Source: Mactromeris polynyma (Eukaryota; Mollusca; Bivalvia; Venerida; Mactridae). From it: a stretch of DNA of 64,000 nucleotides. Under the pieces are notes generated by a model. That model was not told where the DNA came from and did no database searches. It saw nothing but the letters and a program-made list of their open reading frames with translations. Both the position numbers and the translations under genes were made by a program. Where the stretch lies: NCBI GenBank assembly GCA_032209605.1, contig JASFXZ010000005.1, forward strand, positions 21,316,905 to 21,380,904, written 5' to 3'. Shown piece after piece: positions 20,192-33,065 of this stretch; the stretch's first letter is position 1; each line of letters opens with the position of its first letter.

Positions 20192-20964
20192 TGAAGAAAC
20201 TTTACCCCCGTACTGATTTTGACTCATTGGAACAGCTTCAAAGTGTTGTTGACAAGTCGTCTGCCACAAATGAAGTAGTCAGATACCCAGCGTGGCAATG
20301 GAGTGATTGGAAAGCATTTTTTGCACCAATCTTCAAACCAATTCGTGGAATAAGGTACTTATAGGTTATTTGTTTTTACCATTTGGGTTACGATGATTAT
20401 GAAGTCATAATGATTAATAAAGCATGCTCGAGTAAAAGCCTTAACTCATACGAATATCCAAAATAAAGCAAATATCAAACAGTGTGTATTCGAAATATAT
20501 TGCCTGAATTTCTTACATTTGAGATATAGATACACTTCTATTGAACAACATATGTTTTCGAGAAATACAAAAGATAAAAAAATACAAACATTATGGTTCT
20601 AATTAACAATGTAATCACACTTAATTCTGATAATTCTGTGTGTTGATAAGTGTTCTCATCAAGTTGACATCGTAATTGTAAGAATATCAGTTTCAACATT
20701 AAACAACTGTAATAGTACTGTGTCTATAATTATCAGATTGTTTGTTAAAATGTCAATCAACACATAACAATTGATTACGATTTTATTATATTTTATATTT
20801 ATAACTGTCTAATTTCCTTTCTTGTATTAACAGGAAAATATCAGTACTTCAGGATATCATCAGGTGAACCAGGGAGTGTAACCGTAAAAGAAAACTGTAA
20901 TTCCTGTGAAACAACATCCTTCGGTGTCGAGACTACAGCTTCACACAAGACGTACTCCCAGTAG
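20192..20964 (+). pseudogene. Two-exon coding fragment with a broken frame, unrecognised
   Basis: Exon-like 20192-20354, after GCGTCAG and before GTACTT, reads KKLYPRTDFDSLEQLQSVVD and ends with the tryptophan-rich YPAWQWSDWKAFFAPIFKPI. A second exon-like block, after AACAG at 20833, reads KYQYFRISSGEPGSVTVKEN and runs to a stop at 20962-20964. Joining the two splice sites puts the second block one base out of frame and gives an early stop. An AATAAA lies at 21152. I have seen similar W-rich/FRxS motifs in invertebrate hypothetical proteins but cannot name the family. It is either a decayed copy or has an unusual junction. Confidence 0.4.
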
Positions 20965-22686
20965 TTATTTAACCACATGGACTAAGCCAGGAACGAAAGG
21001 AGTACTTATACAAAGTTGTAAGACCGCGTGTGCGACCTGCGTATCAGGACACCACTTGTCCAGCTCCAACAATCCAGCGATATTATTGATTGTTGTATTT
21101 TGTTTGTTTATGATTTTGTTATTTTCTAGTAAAAGTAGTATAGTAGTGATAAATAAACATGTGCAAATTGTTTGATTTTCTTTCATTTATTTCCTTATAG
21201 TGGATTAAATACATCTTTAAAATACTCTCAAATACTATCATGAACAAAATATGTATAAAAACAAAGCTATAAGACTATTCCATCTAAAGGCATATGGAAA
21301 TGATCTATTAAAACATGGATGAAATGAAATGACCAAAAACCCCACTTCCGTCATAGAACATTCAATGATGTTCAGATGACGTCGCCAAAACAAAATGACG
21401 GGCTTTTGACAGATCGACGAAGATTTACTTATGTTTCGGTTTGATTACGCACACGGAATGACAAAAGTTTTTTTCACGCGTGTTTTCATGTCAGAAATCA
21501 TAGCATTCAACAGTTTAAGCCTTGAGTTGTTCACTGACAGAAATATTTCTGAGAAAATGTCTAATTCATTTGATATTTTGTCAAATGTTGTGAATTAAAG
21601 TATATTCATCGGCAAGCATTTACACAATTTTTTGAATTCGTAAGGCATCTTTTACATTTATGAATACACGTTTATGATTCCTACGTACGAAAATGTTGCC
21701 GCACGATGCTACATTAAATATACTAAGTATATGGGAAATTATAAATTATAATACAACATATCAATTTAACAATAGCTTCGTATAGTATGTTCTTATTAAT
21801 TAATTAACATATCAATTAACAAACAAACGACCACTTACAAGTATAAGTAATTGAAATTGTCTAACTTACGTATAGCATATATATACATCATGCATAAAAT
21901 AAATATGCATAACAAGAGCAAACGTTTCTTCTCCATTGTTAAAATCCTACATTCGAGAGCTACGAAATAAGATGGTCTTCCGGCAAAGTATTACACTATA
22001 ATAATTGATATGATCACTTTTATGCACCCATGCGTGCGTATACAATTCATGTAATAATTCTCGGTGTATGAGCTCACGTATAATTTTCGAACATCGCGGT
22101 AAATGTAGTGCATGATAAAATAGCTTGATTGTAATACCTTTAGTTAGTTTAAACATATTTTATTTACATACTATGAACATCATAATAATACAGTACAATT
22201 TACAACATTTTACATTAAACAAGTTTGTTCAATAGCAATGTGAAAAGGATGAGAGCGAAAGCCAGAGACTTCTATAAGTCTTCTCCTGAATATTGTACAT
22301 TTCCAACAGGTACGAGATTGTAATACCTTTGTTTGAAATTAATCTGCAGTATGCAATTACTGTCTGCTGGCTTCCCTTCCTTGTTGAATTCTTATGGTAA
22401 GCAACACCCTTATTGTTAAAAACACTGTTAATATTAGTACTGTCCTAGAATCGCACAAAAATGTAACAAAAACAACACTATCGATCGATTTTATGAGAGA
22501 AATCGCGTCCAAGTCACGAGTTAAATGTCAGTGATGGTAAAGTATTCATTGACTAGCCTTCTTCAAGAGTTAGGAAAGACAGCTCCCTATCAACTAAAGA
22601 GGAAATACGGAATGCCTCCTCCTCATAGAATAAAAAAATAATGCTTCCTCCAAAATAAGTAAAGATGAAATACCTCCTTCAGTTAA
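20965..22686. other. No gene seen
   Basis: The ORFs here overlap each other on opposite strands and lack any family signature. The stretch 22150-22400, with a short hairpin (AGACTTCTATAAGTCT) and a TTTATTTACATA edge, resembles the 3' end of a retroelement in minus orientation, but weakly. Confidence 0.35.
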
Positions 22687-22691
22687 ACTGG

Positions 22692-22937
22692 GCCCGTATT
22701 CACAAACATTTTAAGACTGAATCTCAGACTTAGACTTTAAAATTGCAAAAAAATAATTTAAAAGCAAGTCGTTTTCATTAAATTTAAACGGATACATTTT
22801 TGACCGAATATTTCTTGTTACTCACTCACACTTTTGCCATGTTTTATCAAAATTAATTGTGTAACAATAATGTAGGAATTCAATGAAAAGTTTATCTAAA
22901 TCTGAGATTCAGTTTTAAAACGTTTGTGAATACGGGC
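22692..22937. mobile_element. MITE with GCCCGTATTCACAAAC termini
   Basis: 246 bp with inverted ends GCCCGTATTCACAAAC, further inner pairing (CTGAATCTCAGA against TCTGAGATTCAG), and flanking direct repeats ACTGG (22687-22691 and 22938-22942). A diverged relative lies at 43293-43534. It is non-coding. Confidence 0.75.
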
Positions 22938-23751
22938 ACTGGAAGTGTCATTCGTCGATTATGTATTTCCTGCCTGCCGAAAATATGGATGGTAACGGTT
23001 TGTCTTTCAGTATTTTTCATTATGTTTCACACATCAGAACACCATTCTCGTCAGCTCTCGGATATTTCCGTACCACTTCGTTATTCAAATGACACCCTCT
23101 AGTGTATGTAAGGCGGAGCACTATGTGGCAAAACTCATCATTTTGTGCGGTCACGAAATAGTTCTCGTAAAACGGGATAAAACGTATAATATGTAATATA
23201 ATTTCACACAAATATCTGTTTTATGTCAGTGATGATATTAAACTTAGATATTGTTACACATGTCAAAGAAAACATGTTACGGTGTATATTTGTACAGTAT
23301 AACAGTGTCATAACAGTTGTGACCTGTGGTGACTTAAATATGCTTTATCATGAGCGGATTCGAGCCACTACGGCCGTCGAACACAACTCGGCCAGTACGT
23401 AGAAAATCATTTTAGACATGGTCATACAGTTTTAATTCGTATTAATAAAAAGTTTCTTACCTTCAAGTATTAATAGAAAGTTTTTTACCTCCAAGTGTTT
23501 GATATAAAATGTCATACCCGTGAATACTCACATATGTTGTGTAACAACCAGTTTGAATACTTTGCAATGGTTAATTACACACGTTGTATTAAAATTATTT
23601 TTGTGGTAATAGTATTTGAAGGTTTTTGGTGTTCGTAGCGTTTGATTTTATTTTTCTGTTGAATAGTTGATAATGTTTTGTTTAAGTTCGTCTCCCGTGG
23701 TTGTGCACGTTGCACGTGCGACTTCTTCATTCATTTTCATTTAGATTTCTA

Positions 23752-23843
23752 GAGTCTGGTTACTATGGACATTCTATTAAAATTACTGTATATGTCTGGT
23801 TACTATGGACATTCTATTAAAATTACTGTATATGTCTGGTTAA
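23752..23843. repeat. 43-bp tandem duplication
   Basis: The unit TCTGGTTACTATGGACATTC plus 23 bp occurs twice with no mismatch and begins a third time. A CTT microsatellite follows at 23856-23879. Confidence 0.85.
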
Positions 23844-24467
23844 TGGATACTACTACTTCTTCTTCTTCTTCTTCTTCTTAGTATATTGTACATATCACAC
23901 TATGTGACATCGTCGTACAAGGTGTATTCCCAAAGGTGTTGTGCGGCGTACACATGTATAGATAAAAAGATACTATAAATGATGGTTACTGGATATTTGA
24001 AGTACTAGGCTTTGATGTTTTATAAACCGGATGGTGGAAAATTAAGAAGTGAATTCCGTAACATACGTGTAATTATGTAACACAGGAAAATGTTAGAACG
24101 AAGCTTTTATCACATGAATAAGGCCATGTAAGTCAAAGTTATGCATGAATCTGTTGATGTGACAGACTATACTTTTAACGAATATCAGTACATAAAACAG
24201 ATGGTGTTCGCACCAGTGGGCTTAACATTGGATTAATATAAGTTTATTGGACTCATTGACACGCGACTTGAAGATAATTTGAAACGACTCTCCCAATACA
24301 TCATATCAAGTCTTAATATAAAGAAACATTCGACATTATGATTGCCAGATGACAATCCAAGAAAGTCAATGACAACGGGCCGAATGATATTAAGTAAAGG
24401 AACTTGACATGGGGAAAGGAGAATTTATCATTCATCTAAAACATCAACAGAAATAATAACCATTTGA

Positions 24468-25590
24468 TATATTTAAATGTTCACATGTGCATGAATTGTC
24501 ATTCAATACTGTCTGTTTGATGTATTTAGATGTTCACACAAATTGCTATGCAATACTGTCTGTTTGATGTATTTAGATGTTCACACAAATTGCTATGCAA
24601 TACTGTCTGTTTGATGTATTTAGATGTTCACACAAATTGCTATGCAATACTGTCTGTTTGATGTATTTAGATGTTCACACAAACTGCTATGTAATACTGT
24701 CTGTTTGATGTATTTAGATGTTCACACAAATTGCTATGCAATACTGTCTGTTTGATGTATTTAGATGTTCACACAAATTGCTATGCAATACTGTCTGTTT
24801 GATGTATTTAGATGTTCACACAAATTGCTATGCAATACTGTCTGTTTGATGTATTTAGATGTTCACACAAATTGCTATGCAATACTGTCTGTTTGATGTA
24901 TTTAGATGTTCACACAAATTGCTATGCAATACTGTCTGTTTGATGTATTTAAATGTTCACACAAATTGCTATGCAATACTGTCTGTTTGATGTATTTAGA
25001 TGTTCACACAAATTGCTATGCAATACTGTCTGTTTGATGTATTTAGATGTTCACACAAATTGCTATGCAATACTGTCTGATTGATATATTTAAATGTTCA
25101 CATAAATTTCTATGTAATACTGTCTGATTGATATATTTAAATGTTCACATAAATTTCTATGTAATATTGTCTGATTGCTATATTTAGATGTTCACACAAA
25201 CTGCTATGTAATACTGTCTGATTGCTATATTTAGATGTTCACACAAACTGCTATGTAATACTGTCTGATTGCTATATTTAGATGTTCACACAAACTGCTA
25301 TGTAATACTGTCTGATTGCTATATTTAGATGTTCACACAAACTGCTATGTAATACTGTCTGATTGCTATATTTAGATGTTCACACAAACTGCTATGTAAC
25401 ACTGTCTGATTGCTATATTTAGATGTTCACACAGATTGCAATGTACTACTGTCTGATTGATATATTTAGATATTCACACAAACTGCTGTTCAGTACTGCC
25501 CGTTTGATATTCAGATGTTAACACGAATTGCTTTTCAACGCTGTGTGTTTGATAAATGTAGATGTTTACATGAATTGCCATTCCCTACTG
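24468..25590. repeat. 47-bp satellite, about 24 copies in three sub-blocks
   Basis: A strict 47-bp period (for example 24511, 24558, 24605). Sub-block A, to about 25075, has ...TTTGATGTATTTAGATGTTC...AAATTGCTATGCAATAC. Two units of a second type (GATTGATATATTTAAATG...AAATTTCTATG) follow. Then come about five to six units of a third (GATTGCTATATTTAGATG...AAACTGCTATGTAATAC), before decay to 25590. It is non-coding. Confidence 0.92.
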
Positions 25591-26199
25591 TCTGTTTTGA
25601 TATGTTAAGATCTTCTCATTTATCAAAATGTCTCTGAATCATATCTTGAATCAGATCTCTAGAATTGCCATTCACTTCTGAAACAAATGAACAGATGAAA
25701 CAGAAAATAAATTCCATTCACATATTTGTATTTATATAAGGAATCAGGTAATAATACGCACTGTGAGTAACTGACCTTCCCCTGAAACACCCGATTCGCC
25801 GGCGATATTCTGCGACGTCCACCATTGAAGTAGGCTCTCTCACAGCGCTTCGATTTCACAATTAAAAGACGTTCTCGGAATAAGCGCCCTATGCTGAAGG
25901 AGAGAACAATTGGAAGATAAAGAAAGCAATAATTTCATCAACACTACACTCTACACTTAGCCTAATGTTGAATTAGGGCAAAATTATGTTTTTGACTAAT
26001 TTTGTCCTGACTCGACCTCCAGTACGGTTTTAAAAGCCAAAGTCAATTGAACTTGTGAAGTCCCAATACTTATGCCAAATTCTTAAATACCTGGTGTTAA
26101 GGTCTTTGCTTATGCTTTGGATATGTTGAAATTAATAAAAATCGTCTTTTTATTGACTTTGGCTCATGTTTGTATCTCAGATAAGCGCCTAGATCCACT

Positions 26200-26469
26200 T
26201 TGTGCTGCAGTGCTGAGAGGATAAGTAACTTATGTCCCAATTTTCGTCGCCGCTTTCAAAAATAGTTTGAATTTCCTACCACTAGTTTCAATGACCGACA
26301 CGCCGCGTCGTTTATTGTGGCATATTTAACCAAGTCGTTTATAAGGGAAGCAACTCGTATGGAAATATTCCGCTGGTTCTGATATCATTTCAGGAGTTGT
26401 CCTTCTTCACCGACGGGAGAGGGCGCTAGATCACAAATATTATTGAAATATTTCTGACGAATAAAATCG
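26200..26469 (+). promoter_or_regulatory. Candidate promoter and non-coding first exon of MICAL
   Basis: A CpG-richer patch (for example CGACACGCCGCGTCG near 26297) is followed by a strong splice donor, AAATCG|GTGAGTTATT, at 26469/26470. MICAL coding exon 2 has an acceptor upstream of its start codon, so a 5' non-coding exon must exist on the plus strand. This is the best candidate I see. The transcription start cannot be placed, and other first exons in the long intron are possible. Confidence 0.3.
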
Positions 26470-27004
26470 GTGAGTTATTGTTTCAAATTCTAGGTTTTCA
26501 GTGTATGTCGCACCTTTCTTTTGTTTTATTTCAATCTTAATTATTCAAAATAGTAATACGATGCTTGTCTTTTATGTTTTCGTCTGGATAAATTTATTCC
26601 GTGTGCTTTGTCCCGTTGAAAATGTAGTGGGTGGAGAAAGTAGTTTTTATTTTGAATGATTCATAAATGGTCGATTTACTTTGCATATTTGGATGAACAT
26701 TTGAAACAGCATCTGTTGAAATTGGTTTTGAATCTGTTAAATAAAAACGTGTCTTTTCATTTATTTTCTTCGATGTTTATACAGTTTTCTTGCTTTTATC
26801 AAGTTATGCAACCATGTAAAAATCCTCACCGATCAGGACTTCGGAACGTCAGTCATTGGTCTCGATATATCAGTGCAATGTCAAGATGCTCTGGGCCAAG
26901 TTTTGAAGTTGTCTATCACTTATATATTATCCTCCATTCATGTGGCTTATCAGTATGGCTCCTTTTATGATCTGACATTTAATATGTAGTCGTTGGCAGT
27001 TAAT

Positions 27005-27171
27005 ACTAATAGGCAATCACCCAGTGGGTATAGTATTTTACGGTATAGCCCCACATTAGCGTTCAGGGGTCATGGGTTTGAGCCCCATATAGGCATATCA
27101 TGCAAATTTTCCCCAATGATTTACTTTATAAATAAAGTTGCCATAGAAGAAGTAAAAAAAAAAAAAAAAAT
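27005..27171 (+). mobile_element. tRNA-derived SINE with poly(A) tail
   Basis: A box-B-like GGGTTTGAGCCCC lies at about 27074. The body ends in TATAAATAAAGTTG and a run of about 17 A at 27155-27171. Box A is poorly preserved. Confidence 0.55.
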
Positions 27172-28859
27172 AGTGTCCCTCCTGATGAATAACATCTAAT
27201 TTTTTGGACTACTTTATGTAATGCCTCAGACTAGACATTGAATGTGCTCCATATAAACAAATTAAAGTTTTCAGCAAAAAATACATTTTTCTCATAGATA
27301 CATGATCTATAGTACTCGGGCCTAATTTCTTTTGCAATCATAGTTTGTTAGTTTTTGCACACGTGACTCATTATTTGCTTTACAGTACTTTTATATACCG
27401 AGACTTTCAAGGCCTGTATTTTCTTGTTGTCTGAGTTTGTTGTAAAAAAATATGCTTTTCTCACATGTAGATACATTAAAGAGATAGAAAAAACAATTTC
27501 AGCCAAAAATGTATGTGTCCAGATACATGTTGCATATTAAGCTACTGTACACTGTTAAAATAATGATGAAAAGTGACCTTTCTTCTTACTATTACTAAAT
27601 TGAACCAAATGAAATGCAATAGAGCCTGTACTCATCCAGGGCTGTCTTTTGACGAATTTTGGGACCGAAAATTGGCCCTATTCCCCAGGCAGAAGAATAA
27701 TATTTTCCCCTAAATTTAGGTCAGAGTGCTCCTCCAGAATCACCAAAAATAAATAAATTTGTGTTTGTCTGATCGAATCAGAGAGTCATGCATCAAAACT
27801 GCATTGAGATCAAGTACGACCACATCCTTGACAACTTGAATTCTGTCATTCTGATGTAGGTTTAGAAAATAAAGCATACTTGTTTCAAAAATAATTATTT
27901 TAAAATTATTGTGGAAATGTGAAATTAACATTAAAATGTGTTTTGGTATTGATTCTTTGAGCTTGGAAATAATCCCCTTTTTAGTAAAAAACGATGCAAA
28001 CATTTCCCTATCTAACGGCCTTGGACCCATTCCCCAAAAGTAGAAAGACATATTTTACATCCTGGTACATATTTGTATAATGTATTGAATCTAGTTAAGT
28101 TATTCATGTATGCAGTAACCTAAGTTATGTTAAATATTGTTTAAATGCATGCCTGGCACTAAGATAAAGCACAACTTTGATGTCATCTATATTTGTATGT
28201 GTTGAACTTTTATCAATAAAATCTGGAAAAGTACACATTTTTGATGAATGATGACACAGAAAAGGCAAATATTGATAAATGAAATAATGGTATTAAACTT
28301 ACGATATAAAATTTATTTAAATAAATTTTTGTTCAACCAGCTTTTAGGAAGTTGTAGTGATTTTGGATTTGATGGTCAGAAATATTATAGACAGCATTCT
28401 TAAGTTATGCTTATTTGGTATATTTCATTTCTGCGGTAATAAATTAGTCTTACTCTTAGATTTGACGGGGAGCTGGGTACATGTACCAATTTCCAAAGAA
28501 TTTACATTTCTGATGAAATGTCCTTTACATTATTAATCAGGTAAAATCTAAAAATGAAGTTAGTCATGCCATAAACGTGAGAATGTTTAGTTCAATTTCG
28601 TCATGTCTGGGTATTGAAGTTCAAAGTTTAACTTTACTATATTAATTACCATTATCATTATATGCTGTTAGAATGAGTTTGATTGCATTGATATTTTAGA
28701 ACTATTCTTAACAGTTTACATTGATGTCATTGATTTGACTATTCACACACAAAGTCAATAGCATTGATAAGCTAATAATTGAAGCAGTGAACTTTTTTGT
28801 AATTTTGCAAAGTAAATTCATACCAGTATTTTGTAGCCAGTGGAAAAGTATTTAGTAAT

Positions 28860-29100
28860 GGTTGCTGTAGCCTTCAAATCACTCGCCCCTTTTCACTTAT
28901 GGTTCGAATCCCAGCTGGGGTAGAGACATTTAGAATTTGTATGTGACTGTGAGGAAGCCATTTGATTGGCTTACGGAAGATTAGTGGTTCTACCCAGGTG
29001 CCTGCCTTCAGTCTTCCTTCACCCTAATACATTTGTAACTGGAATAGTCACTACATGACCCTAGCTGTTAATGTGACTTAAAGCCCAGTTTCAAATGATG
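28860..29100 (+). mobile_element. tRNA-derived SINE, mollusc type
   Basis: It contains a perfect box B (GGTTCGAATCC at about 28903) followed by a body with GTGAGGAAGCCATTTG, GGTTCTACCCAGGTGCCTGCC and a CACTACATGACC motif. That order is familiar from common mollusc SINEs. There is no clear tail. Confidence 0.6.
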
Positions 29101-29626
29101 TTTGATGTATCTAATTGCAAATATATTGATATCCATCAATTCATTGATAGCCTTGTTGTCCTTTGTAGTCCTACATTCATCATCAGTGGACCAAAAGCTA
29201 ATATGCAGTACACTATCGACTGGTAGCTGTTGTTGGATGATTGAATAGTGGCTCGTATTGATGTAATGAGGTATAATATGTGTTATACGACTGGGATGTA
29301 CGTAATTATTGTCACAGTGTCAGTTTGACCCGATATCCCATACCTAGTAACCTACACTGAACTAGGTTTTTAGTATAACCAATAAATGCTTGGTATTGTA
29401 ATCCTATTGGAATTTGAAATAAACACTTGAGAGATGATTATGTTGGCTGGGTGAAAGCAAAACTTATGTTAATTTCATGATAAATAATGAAACAGATCAT
29501 GTTTTGTTTTCACTGCTGAATGAATTCTACAGTCCAACCACTGTCCACTTTTTGTTACAAATAGAAATAAATAGAAATGCATTTATCAATTTATGAATCT
29601 GTAAGTATTTAAATGACACAGTCATG

Positions 29627-29801
29627 CAGGTGTGTCAATAAGCGTCGGGAGCTGGTAAAATTGTCCAGTAACTTAAGCATCTACATCACACAGTTAAATT
29701 TCTTGTATGAATGATCATAATTAAGGGGAGCCCCCCCACACCCCACCATCTACTTTTGATGATATTCCTGCTAATTCAAAAAAGAGTGACACATAGTCCT
29801 G
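29627..29801. mobile_element. MITE of the CAGGGGTGTCAATAAG family
   Basis: It starts CAGGTGTGTCAATAAGCG and ends GAGTGACACATAGTCCTG. The interior GGTAAAATT and GATCATAATTAAGGGGAG are shared with copies at 48099-48269 (reverse), 47636-47734 and 41761-41859. Confidence 0.6.
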
Positions 29802-30352
29802 TCTTGTTGTTGTCTTTGAAATGAAATTGAGACCCACAAGTGATGCATTCCTGTATGTAACTATGTTTGTTTACTTTATTTGCTACTATAATCATCTTGA
29901 ATCCATGTGGAATTATGTGGAAGCTCAGTGAATACCAATATGCAAAATGCTGAGAGATTTTGTTTTCTGCACAACATTTATGGATTTATAACCTTAATAT
30001 TACATGCAAATATTGCAATGCAAACATATTCTTAAGTTGCAATTAATTTATACCTAGTTAACTGTTTAAAGAAAACATGCAATGATTACTCAAGCTGATT
30101 ACTTGGGTTTACATAGCTTCGTTGTGTGGTTACTGGCTGGGCTTGGGTGATTAAGTTTTATCAGCAACAAAACAATTTGAGTGTATGGGAATGACTGAGT
30201 CATGTTACACTTTGCCTTCCTACTTTGTGTAGGCTGTATCATGTATTGATTATTGTTTCACTTGGTTACTGTACACTTGATTCATCATGGCACATGTATG
30301 TATGGTGTACATGATGCTTCCTCTGTCTGTTCCAAATGGAGAAATGGTTGAG

Positions 30353-30583
30353 GCAGGGATTTCCCTGATGCAGAAATCTTGAGTCCCTGGTTCCCTTTTC
30401 ATTCCAGGGACTCCCATTTTCAACTGACTCATTTACTGTGCATCCCTGGTACCCCTAAAATGAGCTTTTCTCAAGTATAAACTGCATATCTGGGACCCTA
30501 CAAATTTACTAAGTACACCCAATTTATCAAACACGAGGGTCCACAGACCCCTAGCTGAAAAAGCCTAGGGAAAACCCTGGTTG
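30353..30583 (+). repeat. Dispersed repeat ending CCTAGGGAAAACCCTGG
   Basis: It shares GATTTCCCTGA, the GTCCCTG/ACTCCC blocks, CTCAAGTATAAACTG and CCTAGGGAAAACCCTG with 43843-44055, and in reverse in part with 36009-36130. No termini or duplication were recognised. Confidence 0.6.
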
Positions 30584-31934
30584 AGACCACATAAGTCTCT
30601 TTTTGCTGTCTCTCGACTTGATGAAGTTGGGTAGATTAAAGTAGGCCTTTTTTTAAAAAACACTTGTAAGGTAATGTTTAGTTACATTTCTTTTGATCAA
30701 GACTTAAAAAATATTTTTTTTGCAGTTTATTGAGCACAGCATTATTGGTACGTAGCTAGGGCAACAAGAAATATTTTATTTATGATTTTGGTTGGATGTT
30801 CTTGAATTTTCAAATCATTTGAATAAACTTAAGTCCAGTTAATATAGCATACACAAAAGGATAGAGATGTTATAATTTTTCACAATTCTAGTCATGCAAG
30901 TAGGCAGCCGAATGGTTATTTCCTATTAAAATCCTATCTGGCTGCTGAAATTTGCAATGCTGTCTCGAAATAGCCAATTAATGATAGAATTGCATCATTT
31001 CATGAAGTAGTAATTAAACATTTATCAAATCTGGCTAACAACTTACGAAAACTAATGGCATTCCTAGCAATGGATCTGGTATGTCACTACATGTATATGA
31101 GTGGTAAATGGTAACTTAATGTTATGTGTCTGAATACAAGAGGCCTGCATCTTATTCTTATTAAGTTAAATAGTTTAATTCAAATCCATTGAGATTGTGA
31201 AACGTCCTTTAATACTTATAAATAATACTGTCCTTTATTGTCGCATGATCCTGCATAGATGGAAGCAAAACAAAATTAATGCAACTCAGTTTTTGTCAAT
31301 AAGCAGTTACAATAGTATTACATCAACACTCCTAGATAATGTAAAAAATAATGTTTATAATGAAGGTAATTTAGTTTTGTTACTCTCTTCATCAAACCTT
31401 CTACCACCTTATTAATTTCTACTCTTGTATTTTCATGTGCGTGTACTTGGCCTATTATACTCTTGTAGCTGTTTGAAGTTTATGTAGGCCCATGGAGCTA
31501 ATATTTATGAAGATACCTGGTACATGTTTAGATTTTTCTCCCCTGAATGTATTGGACGGATCAGTAGATCTTGGAATGTGAGATAATTAGAGATAATTGA
31601 GATATAATATAGTAAGGTTATTGTTCTACAAACAGTTGCATTGGGTAGATTAGATGACACCGTGATTGTTTAAGTGTTGATGGCAATGTGGATTATCTGC
31701 TTGTTCTTTTGTTTGGTTGTGATTTAAATATTTCTGTTCTGTTGTATGATAGTGGAGTATTCAATTTACAAAAAGAAATGAGGTTTGTATGATAATTGTG
31801 ATATAGAAGACATTCAGACCTACCATTTTTACATTGCTTCATGTGTTATATATCTGTATGTTGTAGAAGTTGTTCATAGACTGTATTGTATGTGATATAC
31901 TTGTTCAACATATATATAAATTTGAAAAAAATGT

Positions 31935-32092
31935 TGATTTTCCTCCACATGTGGAGAAGTTGCCGGCTCCTTGTGGAAGGGTAAGTTAGTACTGGTAAGA
32001 ATTCAGTCCAGGAAAAACTGGTTAGGTGAACCGGCTGGCGTATATAACTGAAATATCGTTGAGAAACGGCGTTAAACCCGATGAAACAAACA
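31935..32092 (+). mobile_element. 3' part of a mollusc SINE
   Basis: It ends ACGGCGTTAAACCCGATGAA followed by ACAAACAA. This is the usual tail of a SINE group in molluscs, preceded by GGCTCCTTGTGGAAGG and ACCGGCTGGCG. The tRNA-like head is absent. Confidence 0.5.
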
Positions 32093-32939
32093 ATCCACAT
32101 ATATATATTTATATAGAAGGCCTGGCCTGTTGGTGTGTGATTTACTTGTTCGACCATTATTGAAATACAAATATCAATAAGGCCTGGCCTGTTAGTATCT
32201 GATTTACTAGTTCGGCTGTTATTATATAGTTTACCAATAAGCCCATCCTTAAAACAATTGTTTGTTTCTCAACCTTACACAACAAAATTTGGATGGGTAG
32301 ATAGGTTGCTAATATTAATTTTTTATTAATTACTTTTATTTGTCATTCAAGTTGCAACTGCTAAACGCAGCCCCAAAAATATTCCCTGCTACAGTGCTAG
32401 GACGCCTCAAACATCTTTCGAGTAGGGGCCCTTTTCAGGAGTACATAGGTTTATGCTGAAAAGACATCTTTGATGATGACCTAACTATTACAAGTCACTT
32501 AATTTATTTGTTTTAATCCTTTACGGATATTTTTGATAAGATGATACTAAATTTGGTATAATGAAAACTTAAAACTCATTGTTTGTAGTTCGTTTCGGCG
32601 CGTTATATTTTATTGATTCAGACAGTATATTTTGTTGAAGTAAAAAGTATATGCTAAATTTACCTTCTTTCTTATTGAAAGGTCTTGGTATTTCAATAGC
32701 CAGTATTGTATTTTGTCTATTATATGTAGTGTAATGAAGCGCCGTTTTTACTTATGCACGATAAAGTAAAATGAAGCAAATAGTAATGTCTCTTTGTGAT
32801 TTGTCTGAATGGTATATATCATAGTTCGAACTTGATAAATCATGTCCTAATTTAATTGGTCTGAATTGTATGATTAGTTTAAACTTATTTATTTTACATC
32901 GATAGAGAAACAAGTTTTTACAACTTATACTAATCACTC

Positions 32940-33065
32940 TTGATGACTGCTTCCTGCAGGCTACCAAACCAGTACTGCAGCTAAATTTAAGGATTGTGAA
33001 GTTGGGGGCTCGAACTCACAACCTTCAGAATAGTACCCCTCGAATACTGCGCCTCAAATGTATGA
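32940..33065 (-). mobile_element. SINE remnant in minus orientation
   Basis: The reverse complement has GAGGCGCAGTATTCGAGGGG and box B GAGTTCGAGCCCC, followed by AACTTCACAATCC. The same phrase occurs in the plus-strand copy at 59878-60010. Confidence 0.5.

Noticed and set aside
24468..25590. CRISPR-like array of regular repeats
   Set aside because: The 47-bp units abut with no unique spacers, and the surroundings are animal intron-type DNA. It is a satellite.
26656..26970. 104-codon ORF just after the candidate MICAL first exon
   Set aside because: Low-complexity hydrophobic composition with no recognisable motif. It lies inside the proposed intron.
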